From contig NC_084466.1 in assembly GCF_027409185.1 (NCBI RefSeq), forward strand, positions 73,576,501 to 73,640,500: a stretch of DNA of 64,000 bases, in the 5' to 3' direction. This document shows, piece by piece, positions 23,901 through 34,022 of this stretch. The stretch is from Cynocephalus volans. Its lineage: Eukaryota; Chordata; Mammalia; Dermoptera; Cynocephalidae. The translations under genes and the position numbers were made by a program. Each line of letters starts with the position of its first letter. Positions within the stretch are counted from its first letter, which is position 1. Under the pieces are notes generated by a model that saw only the letters and a list, made by a program, of their open reading frames with translations, did not search any database and was not told where the DNA came from.

Positions 23901-25728
23901 CTTGTTACTACGAATTAATTAGTGAATATTCAAGTATATATACCTGCATATTATATAATGAAGTTTTGAACTGTGTGGAATGAAATACTGGAGATAATGT
24001 AATGTATACAAAGATACTAACTGCATAGTCCAGGCTGGGAAATTCCAGCACAAAGTTTCTTTTCTTTTTCTTTTTAATACAGTTGAGATCACAGTATCTA
24101 GCATTATGTGTTCTAAGCTCACAATACATCTCAGAAAAGAAAGAATGAATACTTCATATTGTTAGAGGGTAGGAGTGTTGGATCATGAGGCTTAAGGCAA
24201 TGTGGGGGAAAAAAGGAAATCCTTCTAGGCAGTAGGGCCAAAGGAAAGTCCTAAGCAAAGGCAGTAGGAGGGGGCGTTGAAAATTGCATCTGGTTAATGA
24301 CAAGATCAGTTTAACTGAACCATTAAATGTGATAGGCAGGATGCGTGTGTGTGTGTGACAGAAATTCCAACTTAGTGACTAATTTGTTAGAAATTTATTA
24401 ATACTATTGGGAAGCACCATAAAGCAAATCCTACCATAGTGCACTTGCTTATGATCCTATCATAGGAGTAAAGTAGTAAAGAGTAGGTGTTCCTAATAAT
24501 TATTCAAAACACTGTAGAGTGTCTTTCGGATATGAGGTAGTGTCTTAGAAGTTTTGGGAGATATAGAGATGTAGGAGAAGATCTCATGGAGGGAAGGAAA
24601 GTCATGCATAAGCAGTTTGTACTACTTAAAACACCAGATTTATGAGTATTTCGTGTTTATGCGTGATCACCACCAGGGGGCAAATTCCCTTCCACTTGCG
24701 AAACCAGCCACCAGAGAGAAGGAACCTGCTTCCACCGGAGGGGCTCAAGAAGAAAATTCTGATCTTCTTGCCAGAGTCACAGAAGATAGTAAAGGTCTCT
24801 CCTTTTTCCAGAGGTAGGTTTAAATAGTGTTCTAACATTAATTGCATTTTCCCCCATGAAAATAGTGCCATAAATAATAGGTTTGCAGGTTGATTCCAAA
24901 AGCAAAATATTAAAATATATTTTAATTAATCCTTGGTTCAATTAGAAAAAACAAACAGATATATATATATATATATATATGTATATAATTACATATAATT
25001 ATGAAGCTACAATTATAAAATTATTTTATGGAAATTTTTCACAAGTACTAACTTTCAGAACTCAATCCATTTATATGAGTGATTACCTATTCCTTGAAGG
25101 CATTAAATAAACATCAAGTGAACAGAGGTAGGTATTCACCCTTAAATACTTTCCTGTCTTCTTAAATGTAAAATTACCTATTAAAGAAAAAATAAAGATT
25201 TACCAGTATAGTTCAAGTTAACCTATTTTCCCTTTAGGAAAGAATAAATGTTCAGCTTTATTTTTGCAGGTTGATAGAAAGAGACCAGCCTCCTCTCCTT
25301 CATCCCCATCCCCAAGCACTTGATCTCCATTGTCTGAGAATAAATTATAAAAGGTCCAGGTAAGGTTAAAAGTGAGCTGTGCTGTGCTTATCAAACAGCT
25401 CCAGGCTCTGCAAATACCTTCTATACTAAGAACACAAAGGCTCATTCATTGTGCATCAATTTTTTCAGCCTAATTTGCTCTCAAAGCTATCACAGATGGA
25501 AATTACTGTCATTAACATTATCTTCAAACGGGAGAGGCAGGCACTACTAGCAAGGTCCTTTACTTGTTTTGTAGCAGTGCTTTGACATTACTGCCAAATG
25601 GGACCAATATCTGTGCTCCTCCTTTCCCCTGCTCCTTTCAGATTTCAAAATCAGTCCAGTGCCTGCTGCTCCCTCCACTAAAAGGCAGTTGGGTTATAAG
25701 CCACTAATGAGTATTTTGCTTATCTATC
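23901..25728. other. Unassigned non-coding sequence with a CTCF-like site
   Basis: No gene or confident repeat. It holds the CTCF-like motif at 24670, an (AT)n run at about 24958-24980, and a small (GT)n at about 24344-24356. Confidence 0.45.
24670..24682 (+). promoter_or_regulatory. CTCF-like binding motif
   Basis: CCACCAGGGGGCA fits the CTCF core CCASYAGRKGGCR at every position. The downstream RSY flank is weaker. It is not obviously inside a repeat. Occupancy cannot be judged from sequence. Confidence 0.55.
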
Positions 25729-26102
25729 TGCTATAGACTGAATTGTGGCCACCCCTTGCCCACCAATTCACATGTCAAAGCTCTAACCCCCCGTGTATTT
25801 GGAGATGGGGCCTTTGGGAGACACTTAGGTTTAGATGGGTTCATGAGCATGGCGCCCTCATGATGAGATTAGTGCCCTTACAAGAAGATGAAAAGACACC
25901 AGAGCTCTCTCTCTGCCATGTGAGGACACAGCAGGAAGGCAGCCATCTGCAAATCAGGCAGGGATCCCTCCCTCACAAGAACCCAGCCATACTGGCCCCT
26001 GATCTCAGACCTCCAGCCTCCAGGACTGTGAGAAATAAATGCCTGTTGTTAAGCCACCTGCTCTGTGGTATTTTGTTATGACAGCCTGAACTGACAAAGA
26101 CA
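25729..26102 (+). mobile_element. Solo MaLR LTR (MLT1-type)
   Basis: Starts TGCTATAGACTGAATTGTGG and continues with MLT1 phrases ('ggggcctttgggag', 'cctcatgatgagattagtgc', 'gccatgtgaggacacagc', 'aagccacctgctctgtggta'). It ends near 'ctgacaaagaca'. About 374 bp matches a full MLT1 LTR. The AATAAA polyadenylation signal is retained near 26035. No internal region is attached, so it is a solo LTR. Confidence 0.88.
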
Positions 26103-26544
26103 CCATTTAACATTTAAGACCAGATCATTCCTTCAGTGTAACTTTAGTAGGAAGAATTACAAGCACAAAAACCCTCTTCCTCTATTAAGGGGGACTAATT
26201 TACTGTGAAGCATGACTCATCATCCAATTTGGGGCTCTAGATCAGAGATATAAAATTGGATGCAGGCAGGGCTCTCAATGGGCCAAGCAGCCACCTGAAA
26301 TCGTATCAGTATTCTGTAAAAGTGCTTTTTTTGTGGAAGAGGGACCAGAGCTTCATCAGATCCTCTGGTTGTTGACTCCAAAAGTTTAACAACCACTGAT
26401 CTGGATCCCTCATACAGAGGTTGAAAGCCTAATTTTTTGGCCACTCAATAGCTGTGTAATTAGAGTAAGTTTCTTAATTTCTTTATCACATATGTTTCTG
26501 TATTCCAACCCAGAGGGCAGGTGGGATGTTAAATGAGATATAAC

Positions 26545-26627
26545 AGGGGTGCTAAATTTTGAGAGTGCATCAGAGTCACCTGGAGGGCTTGTCAAATAGA
26601 GATTACCGGGTCTCATCCTCAGAGTTT
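26545..26627 (+). mobile_element. hAT (MER5/MER20-like) element, left part
   Basis: 'catcagagtcacctggaggg' and 'ccgggtctcatcctcagagttt' match a MER5/MER20-type element. It is interrupted by the L1 at 26628 and resumes at 27290. Confidence 0.7.
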
Positions 26628-27289
26628 TTATTTTTTTTATTGAAATATAATTGATTGCTCATATCTGTGGGGTACAGCATTGAATATCAATACCTGTGTG
26701 CAATATGTGATGATCCAATCAGGATAATTACCATATTTATCATTACACAATGTAATCACTTTTTGTAGTCCTTTACCAATCTCTTCCTAATTGCCCACCC
26801 CCACCCCCCATCTCTGGTGGCCTCAGTTCTGTTCTCTCCTTTTGAAATTTCAATGAATTATTGTGATTGTTGTAACTTTCTTTCCTTTCTTTTTATTTGT
26901 TTATTTTTTGGCTCCCACTTACGAGTGAGGACATGCCGTATTTCTCTTGCTGTGCCTAGCTTATTTCACTTGACATAATTTTCTCTAGGTTCATCTATGT
27001 TGCTGTGAATGGCAGAATTTCAGCCTTTTTAATGGCAGAGTAGTATTTCATTGTGTATATATACCACATTTTCCTTATCCACTCATCTGTTGGTGGACAT
27101 TTAGGTTGGTTCCAACTCTTAGCTGTTGTAAATAGAGCTGTGATGAACATGGGAGTGCAGATATCCCTTTGACATGATGATTTCCATTCCTTTGGGTATG
27201 CATCCAGCAGCGGAATTGCTGGATTATATGACAGTGCTATCTGTAGTTGTTTGAGGAGCCTCCACAATGTTTTCTATAGTGGCTGCCAC
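26628..27289 (-). mobile_element. 5'-truncated L1, minus strand, nested in hAT element
   Basis: It begins with T-rich sequence (the A tail on minus) and L1 3'UTR, then minus-strand ORF2 C-terminus: [20 protein letters not shown] and YTMKYYSAIKKAEILPF (about 26995-27267). An 11-bp duplication (CCTCAGAGTTT at 26617-26627 and 27290-27300) brackets it exactly. It is 5' truncated at 27289 and so incapable of movement. Confidence 0.9.
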
Positions 27290-27420
27290 CCTCAGAGTTT
27301 CTGATTCAGTAGGTGGAGGATGGGGTGTGAGGATATGCATGTCTAACAAGTTCCCAGGTAATGCTGCTGCTGGTCTGAGGACCACAGCTTCCTTCCCAAA
27401 ACACTCATGGAAACCTTGCC
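27290..27420 (+). mobile_element. hAT (MER5/MER20-like) element, right part
   Basis: Resumes after the nested L1 with 'ctgattcagtaggtggagga' and 'tgctgctgctggtctgagga', the right half of the element whose left half is at 26545-26627. Confidence 0.7.
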
Positions 27421-27594
27421 CTGGTGATTTGTTTGCCTGTTTTTTTGCCCCACCTTGCTCATGAGAGTGAATCCTTCTATTGCTCTGCTGTGCAACCCTT
27501 CTTTTCAGCATCCAGAATCTGAGTCCCAGCTCAGGCCTTCAAAGCTGGCATGCCTGCTGGGTTCAATCCAATCCCATTAGTTAGGAAGAAGATG

Positions 27595-27950
27595 GGTTTT
27601 CACAGTTTTGGAGGAACACCGTCTAGTAGAAATACACACATGGTGCATATGTAATTCTAAATTTTCTAATAGCCACATTAAAACAGAAAGAAACAGGAAA
27701 ACTAATTTTAGTAATTTATTTCATTTAACCCAGCATATCAACATATGATAGGATATTACCACATCGACATGTAACTGATGTAAAAATTATTAATGAAATA
27801 TTTTACCTTTTTTTTGGAACAAGTGTTAGAAATCTGATGGGTATTTTACATTTATTGTACATCTCAACTCAAACTAGCCACATTTCAGGTGTTGAAGAGC
27901 CACATGTGGCTAGTGGCTACTGTGCTAGATGGCACAGTTTTAAAGTATTT
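27595..27950. mobile_element. hAT-Charlie-type MITE (MER1 group)
   Basis: Contains paired sequences typical of an old Charlie MITE: 'tctaatagccacattaaaa' on one side and 'gccacatgtggctagtggct' near the other end, with the palindromic CCACATGTGG core. The exact family is not named. Confidence 0.65.
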
Positions 27951-28934
27951 GAGAGTGGGAGGAAATTGCAGTGTGTTCTCAGAGTAAAAACCTCCTTCGA
28001 GAGTACTGGGTTCTTCATGCCACAGACTCTTCCATTATAAGAGTGGCATAAACTCTCAGAAGGCCAGGAGTCCTTTTGTGAAAAGGGGCCTGGGCCTGGA
28101 GTATTTTTACAGAGAGTTGCATGTTTCACCAGGCAAAGAAAACATCCTTAGATATCTGTTATGATGCCCCTAAAATATTCATATTCCCAAAATTAGACTT
28201 TTCTTCCTTGAAATTGAACTTAAAACATACCCATTGATTATGATATTCCAGTCAGGCCTAGGAGTAGTGAATTAGCTGCTTTTAATCCTTCATGGAGAGT
28301 CTGGGAGATCATTTTGGATAGAAATCTCCAGGCAAATTGCCACATAAGGAAATTAGAGTCACCATCTTACAATTCAGCTTCCCCCAGACAGCGACCTCCA
28401 GTGCTTCCACCCAGGAAGGTAGTGCCTGGGATGGGAAAGCCTACCCACCCCAGAGAATTTCCATAGCAGATGCAGTCGAGTACTTCATTAATGAAAATGC
28501 TCACTCAGTCTAATTCACATTTTCTATTCAGACAGCACGAACTTCTCTTAGCCAATTGTTTTTGTTTCTGCTCAAGTAGTCCTTAACCCCTGATGCATTC
28601 TTTGTAAACGTCTCAAGCTGAAAATCATTTAAATTTTGTCTCTAAAACGAAGTGTTCTTGATTCATAACCAGATAGTTTTACTTTCTAAGCTTTTCAGTC
28701 TCACTGACATTCATTTTGAAAATGTGACTATATTTCATAGATGGAATGACCAATGTTTTAGATTTGCTATGGGATCACTGAAGTTCTGCCACCTGTTGAG
28801 AATAAGTTATGATATGTGAAGTGCCTCTGACTTTCTCTACCTGAAACTCTGACCACATTTTTTCAGGCACATGGTTTATCAGGGAAAGATGATACTAGGT
28901 TGAACCATATGAAACTACTGTGTTTTTCCTTTTT
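27951..28934. other. Unassigned non-coding sequence
   Basis: No gene or repeat that I recognise. Confidence 0.45.
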
Positions 28935-29062
28935 TATTTTCTATCCAACCCCAGCCCTTGGTGTTATCAGCACCTGATCCAACCAACCAATCTAACTGGC
29001 CATCTTGAACCTAGTATTTTTATGGCCAGTTAGATCGACTGGTTGGATTGGGTGCTGATAAC
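28935..29062. repeat. Inverted pair of tRNA-Ile SINE heads (hairpin)
   Basis: 28963-29003 and 29022-29062 are 41-nt arms of an inverted repeat with about 5 mismatches and an 18-nt loop. Each arm is the 5' half of a tRNA-Ile-like SINE ('atggccagttagat' to 'gtgctgataac'). The left, minus-oriented unit continues into the B-box part and a T-rich tail (28935-28962); the right unit stops after the anticodon arm. Confidence 0.8.
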
Positions 29063-29221
29063 AAAAGTGATGTTACTTCCTGGGGCTCTGTGAGGTTAAA
29101 ATGAGATCATAACTCTTAAATGTTCAGTAGTACCTGGGACATAGGAAATCCTCAATAACTTTTAGCTTTTCTCTGTAACTCCAAGATGGTAAGAACGGTC
29201 CCCTGTCAAATGATGCAGTTG

Positions 29222-29605
29222 GACCCTCTATTAGCCTGCTTGGTCTTCCATAACAAAATACCACAGAGGGGTGGCTTAAACAACAGGAATTTATTTTCTC
29301 ACAGTTCTGGAAGCTGGAAGTCTGAGACCAAGGTGCTGTCAGGGTGGGTTTCTGGTGAGGCTGCTCTTCCTGGTTTACAGATGGCACCTCCTCTCTGTGT
29401 CCTCATGTGGCCTTTTCTTTATGTATGCCCCTGGTGTCTCTTCCTCCTCCTGTAAAGGCACAAGTCCTATTGGATTAGGGCTCTATCCTTATAGCCTCCC
29501 TTAACCTTAATTTCCTCTCTAAAGTCCCTATCTCCAAATACAGTCACATTGGGAGTTAGGGCTTCAACATATGAATTCTGGAGGGATGCAATTCAGTCCA
29601 TACAT
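29222..29605 (-). mobile_element. MaLR LTR (MLT1/MST-type), minus strand
   Basis: The plus strand reads as antisense of a MaLR LTR: 'ccataacaaaataccacaga', 'gaatttattttctcacagt', 'ctctgtgtcctcatgtggcc', 'ctccaaatacagtcacattg' and an end at 'gcaattcagtccata'. Full-length solo LTR of about 384 bp. Confidence 0.85.
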
Positions 29606-30834
29606 GAGGCATAACACCAAAATCTCAGCAGGACATTTTACAGCTAAGAGGACTGACATTCCCCTTAGCTTAGAGGATCTTAGAAGATCCTCTGCAGCAG
29701 AAAATCTGTAACACTAGAAAAGTGAATTCACTGAAAAAGGGGGCCAAAATTTCATAGAAAATTATGGAGAAAGTACATTATTAAAATTATATTTGAAAAG
29801 TGAAGCTAAAAAATGTAAAAATAAGTTAGTTCTATTTTATTTAACAAAATTTAATTAAAACCAGAACTATGCTAATGTTTAGAATAATAAGCAATGAATC
29901 AAGTGTGTTTTAGATGTAAATATTCTGACAAAATAATGTGATAGTAAATATAATTTCCTTTATTCCAAGTTTGACTTTCAAAGCGCAGTCATGAAGAGTG
30001 TCATTTTTGCAAAACTCTTTGGCTTCCACTCAGGCTTCTCCAAGGCTTTGAATGTAAATCGTCATCTAAGGATGTACCTCTGTGTCATCAGCTCTTGTCA
30101 ATTTTCGGTGGTTAACTGTGGTAACTATGCTTGACCCTCATTTGTCAGTCAATTTGCTTGTGATTCTAGCAAAATTCTCAACATGTTTTCATGGACTTAA
30201 TGAAATTCAGCATTTTTGCAGATTTTTAAAATTTCAATTTTACAATTTGTCCTGTATTTCCAGATATTAGCAATATCTGACAATCAGCAAAAGCCTGATC
30301 TACGAACAAAGGCATATGTTCCAGTGTAATGCAAGAAAGGCTACTTGAGTAGCACTAATAATTATAAGTGGTAGGTTCCCTAGTCAATTCCTTGATGATT
30401 ATTTCTATACCATGAAAGATCAGATTGGTAGATCTTAGTGGGGCTCCCAGGGTGTTTTTCTGATCTAGCCAAAGTAATTCAAACTTGAGGAAATTGGCTG
30501 CTGGAAGCGAGTGCAGATGGGTCTGGAGCTCTGGGCAAAGGAGGGGGTTTTTCAGAAGTGGGGTGCAGCCACGTTCTGTAGAGATTGGAAACGAGAACCC
30601 CGCTTTAGGAGGCGTTGTCTGAAAATCAACAGCATGTTTAAGAGCTGGAGGGCCTGTGGAGGGGACCCCACCAAAGGTTTGATATTGGGATGGTTTTCCC
30701 TTATGCAATGGGAATGTCGGTTTTGGTGGATTTTAATAATTTCTTTCCTTCACACATTTGCATTTATTTTATATTTATCAGCCTTTACATAAAGCTGGCC
30801 ACATGTTCCCCATTTGAGGACATGTAGTGTTTTG
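29606..30834. other. Unassigned non-coding sequence
   Basis: No gene or repeat that I recognise. Small ORFs at 30355-30708 (minus) and 30511-30792 (plus) overlap each other and lack any family signal. Confidence 0.4.
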
Positions 30835-30970
30835 AAGAATGGACAGCTCTGCAAGACAGCGAGAGCGGCTCAGGAGAGAAGCCGCTAGGTGAAAGCCGTC
30901 CTCCGTCACCCCCGGGGAAACCGGGGGGAGCCAGCTATCTCGGTATGGATTTTATTTGCAGGGTAAGGTA
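30835..30970. other. CpG-rich islet with two GC hairpins and splice-like signals
   Basis: About eight CpGs in 100 bp inside AT-rich desert. It contains two GC stems: GCGGCT/AGCCGC around a 9-nt loop (about 30868-30888) and CCCCCGG/CCGGGGG around GGAAA (about 30910-30930). On plus, an ATG at about 30839 opens MDSSARQRERLRREAAR and meets TGA, and the islet ends in a donor-like GGGTAAGG. On minus there is an acceptor-like CTCTCGCTGTCTTGCAG. It could be an exon of a non-coding RNA, a conserved element or a retrocopy scrap. I do not recognise it. Confidence 0.4.
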
Positions 30971-31879
30971 ACTCAGCTGACATCTGAGCTGCATTTCTAC
31001 TTTTCTACTATTAGCAGAATAACTGATTGACTATGTTTTTGAAAATAAAGGTATTCTGAAATCTTCTACAGTGGTGTTTTAGGATCCAAGACACTTTACC
31101 AAAAGCCACACATGTGGTCCTGAAAAGCTTTACATAAATTAACACTTTATAAACCAAATCCCAGATGTCAATTGCCATGCATTAGGATTGAGGTGTTATT
31201 TTATTTTAATTTTAAAATGATCTTTAATTAGCAGTGGCTAACAACTTATATTTTTCTGCTCTTTAATTATTGGTCTCTTATTTTCTTGCTCCTTCTTCAT
31301 GGATCTCTTTAGATAAGTGGTAACCAAACTATTTTTTTGGTTATAAACAAACCTTTTAATCTACCTAAAGTGATCTTATTTAAAACAACCCTTCTGTAAT
31401 CTTTTGGTAAAGCCAAGAGATCTTTATAAGGGGAATTAAACCACTTATTTCATCTGTTTTGCAGTGTAGATGCAAAACTATCAGTTTTGTATACATAATC
31501 ACTTTGTTCAAAAACTTTTAATGTGACCTAGAGATAAAAGGTTGTGTTCCTTTGCCTAAATTTGCCCTTCCTATTAATCCCACTACTTACCCACAGACCC
31601 TGCCATTCAACCATATCAGTGTTCTTACGTCCCTCTGAATTGCCATGCATACTCTTCTATTCCCCCAGTCAGGGACACTCTCTTCCCATGTTCTCTTAAA
31701 CAAATCCTATTTTTCCTTCTAGGTCTATCTTTGTTCCAGCCCTTCTCACGATGCTGATAGCAACCATTTCAACTCCAGGTTGGTGTTTCCCTCCTTTAAT
31801 CTCACAAGGCAGCTATACTGTTTTGTTCTCATCTATGTCACCTTGAAGTGCTTTTCAGCAATTTGTGTTTATATAATTA
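30971..31879. other. Unassigned AT-rich sequence
   Basis: No gene or repeat that I recognise. Confidence 0.45.
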
Positions 31880-32330
31880 AGTTACTTGCTCCACAAATAT
31901 TTATTGAGACCCCACTGTGCACCAGGCACTGCGTTAGGACTGAGGGTGTAGTGGTGAGAAAAATCATTGGCTCTCATGGAATTTATAGTCTGGTTGGGAA
32001 GATAATAAGCCTCTCCATCCCTCCTCCCCCCAAATCTCAAACATCTGTATGAAAACAATTTTGATAGATGCAATGTAAGAGCACATAGGGTGCTAGAAGA
32101 AAGTATAATGAGGGAGCTAGTCTTGGAGAGATGGGAAATGTCCTCTTTGCCCCAAGTTCTGATCAAGTGGTATTAAAGCTGAGAATCAATGGAAGGTTGG
32201 AGTTGGCCAGATCAGAGGGCTGGGAAAGTTGTGGAAGGGAGAAGCAATGGTAAGTCCAAAGACCCTGAGGCAGGAAGGAGCTAGGCTAATGGAAGTTGTA
32301 GGAAGAAGGCTGTCACCTCCCTGAGAGCAC
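31880..32330 (-). mobile_element. L2 3' end, minus strand
   Basis: Clear antisense L2 3' end: 'caaatatttattgagacccc', 'tgcaccaggcactg', 'tctcatggaatttatagtct', then 'gaccctgaggcaggaaggag'. This is one of the better preserved L2 copies here. Confidence 0.8.
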
Positions 32331-33120
32331 AGACCATGCCTTAGATCTCTTTGCATCCCACTGCCTCATAGCGGGAGCACATTTGCCGAGAACATAGTGA
32401 TGCTGGTTAGTTACACTAGCGTTTTTTGATCTGGGAATCAGTACATAATTTTCTATTCCAGTCACTTTTCAATGCTGGGAATAAGAAGACATGTGACACC
32501 TTTTCTAAACTCATTCCTTCAAATCTTGACCAGCTTCTGTTCAGCTTAAAGCCTAGCAATAGAATTTCACGAGAAGCCAAGCCCAAAGTAATTACCTTAT
32601 TGTGTGAAGTCCTAACTATCGTACATAAGTAGATTTTATTTAAGTTTTGAGAGAAGCACAATATCAAAAAAGGTTGCCAAATAAATTATATGTTTTTCGA
32701 TTCACCAAACATTAACAACAGCATTGTTGTAAAAGGAAATAGGAGAAAATACTTCTGGGATTACTTTCAGAGATGTACCATATGTGCTACTGATAGTGAT
32801 TATGCTAGCTATTAGGAAAGAGAATCGTGTTTATTCGTGAATATTTTCCAAGGCCATCTATAGGAATAGATAGCATTCAAAACAAAAAAAACAGGAAGTA
32901 CCAAAGTACTGCTCACTGCCATTAGAATTTATTTATGTTTTGAAGAGATCACCTAAAGGCTTTCACCTTGAGTTACTGAAGAAAAAAGAAATTATGCCCA
33001 GGTTCACAGTCAGAATTCTCGCTCAGTCATCCATATTACACGGGACTCCTAGACTTCTTTCTTAAAAACCCTTTGATACCTGCTCTGGACAGTTAAATAA
33101 GAATCTTCTGCTATCTCAAA
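32331..33120. other. Unassigned non-coding sequence
   Basis: No gene or repeat that I recognise. Confidence 0.45.
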
Positions 33121-33297
33121 GCAAGGCATCATTTTTTTTTTTTTTTTTTTTTTGTCTTTTTCGTGACCGGCACTCAGCCAGTGAGTGCACCAGCCATTCC
33201 TATATAAGATCCGAACCCGCGGCGGGAGCGTAGCTGCGCTCCCAGCACAGCACTCTCCCGAGTGCGCCATGGGCTCAGCCCTGCAAGGCATCATTTT
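33121..33297 (-). mobile_element. Young tRNA-derived SINE (CYN-like) with 15-bp duplications
   Basis: The minus-strand body (33282 to 33136) begins GGGCTGAGCCCATGGCGCAC, carries an A box and a B box ('gggttcggatc'), and ends in a fragment of a second tRNA-like unit ('cactggctgagtgccggtca') before an A-tail seen as a T run at 33132-33153. GCAAGGCATCATTTT at 33121-33135 is repeated at 33283-33297. The architecture matches the tRNA-Ile-derived SINEs described in colugos. Perfect duplications and high CpG retention suggest a recent insertion. Confidence 0.88.
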
Positions 33298-33589
33298 CTC
33301 ATGCCAATGTCAATGCAGTTCACAGAGGCGAGAAGTCTTTTTGATTTCTTTGTGCCTTCTCAGAAAGAATTCCTAATCCATGTTGAAAACTTTAAATGGG
33401 TCTCTTGGATAGTTTTGCTCATGCAGAAGGAAGCCTTTAATGGATCCAAGCAAGAACTTTCTCTCAAGGCCTGTGATTTCTGAGAAGCTCAAAAAGGCAT
33501 CAGGAGCCACAGCCAGCGGGGGTGGGGGTGGTGATACTGGAAGGACTGCGTAGCCCTCCTTCCCGTCTACTCTACTAGTTTACTATTGA
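33298..33589. other. Unassigned
   Basis: Nothing recognised; the short G-rich run near 33519-33531 is not distinctive. Confidence 0.4.
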
Positions 33590-34022
33590 CATGCTGTCTC
33601 CCTGCTTCTCTCTCTAACTTTATTTTGTGCCACTGTCCCCACTGTCAGCAAGCTCCATCCTCATTAGTCTTCATTCCATTTCCTGAATATGCTAAATTCT
33701 TTGAGAGCTTTGGTAGAGTCTGTTCCCTTTGCCTGCAACACTGTCCCCCATTCTCCATATACTTGGCTCTTTCCATTTTTGAAATCTTAGCCTAAATGTT
33801 TGCACCTTACAGAAGACTTTCCTGACACTCTGTCTTTAATGCAGCTCTAACCCACTTTACAGATTTTGTCTGTTCACATTTATTTTTGATTTATCTCCCC
33901 ATTAGAATGTAAGCTCCATGAGGACAGAGACATCTATTTTGTTTACCTTTATATTTCTAGCACCTAGTACAGGGCCTCACCTAATGGGCCTCTTATTAAT
34001 ATTTGTTAAGTGACTGAATGAG
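33590..34022 (+). mobile_element. L2 3' end, plus strand
   Basis: Sense L2 3' end: 'cattagaatgtaagctccat', 'gaggacagagacatctatttt', 'tttctagcacctagtaca' and a terminus near 'atttgttaagtgactgaatg'. Confidence 0.85.

Noticed and set aside
28959-29062. A functional tRNA-Ile gene
   Set aside because: Only the 5' half is present in the right arm, the cloverleaf cannot close, and the sequence continues as SINE.
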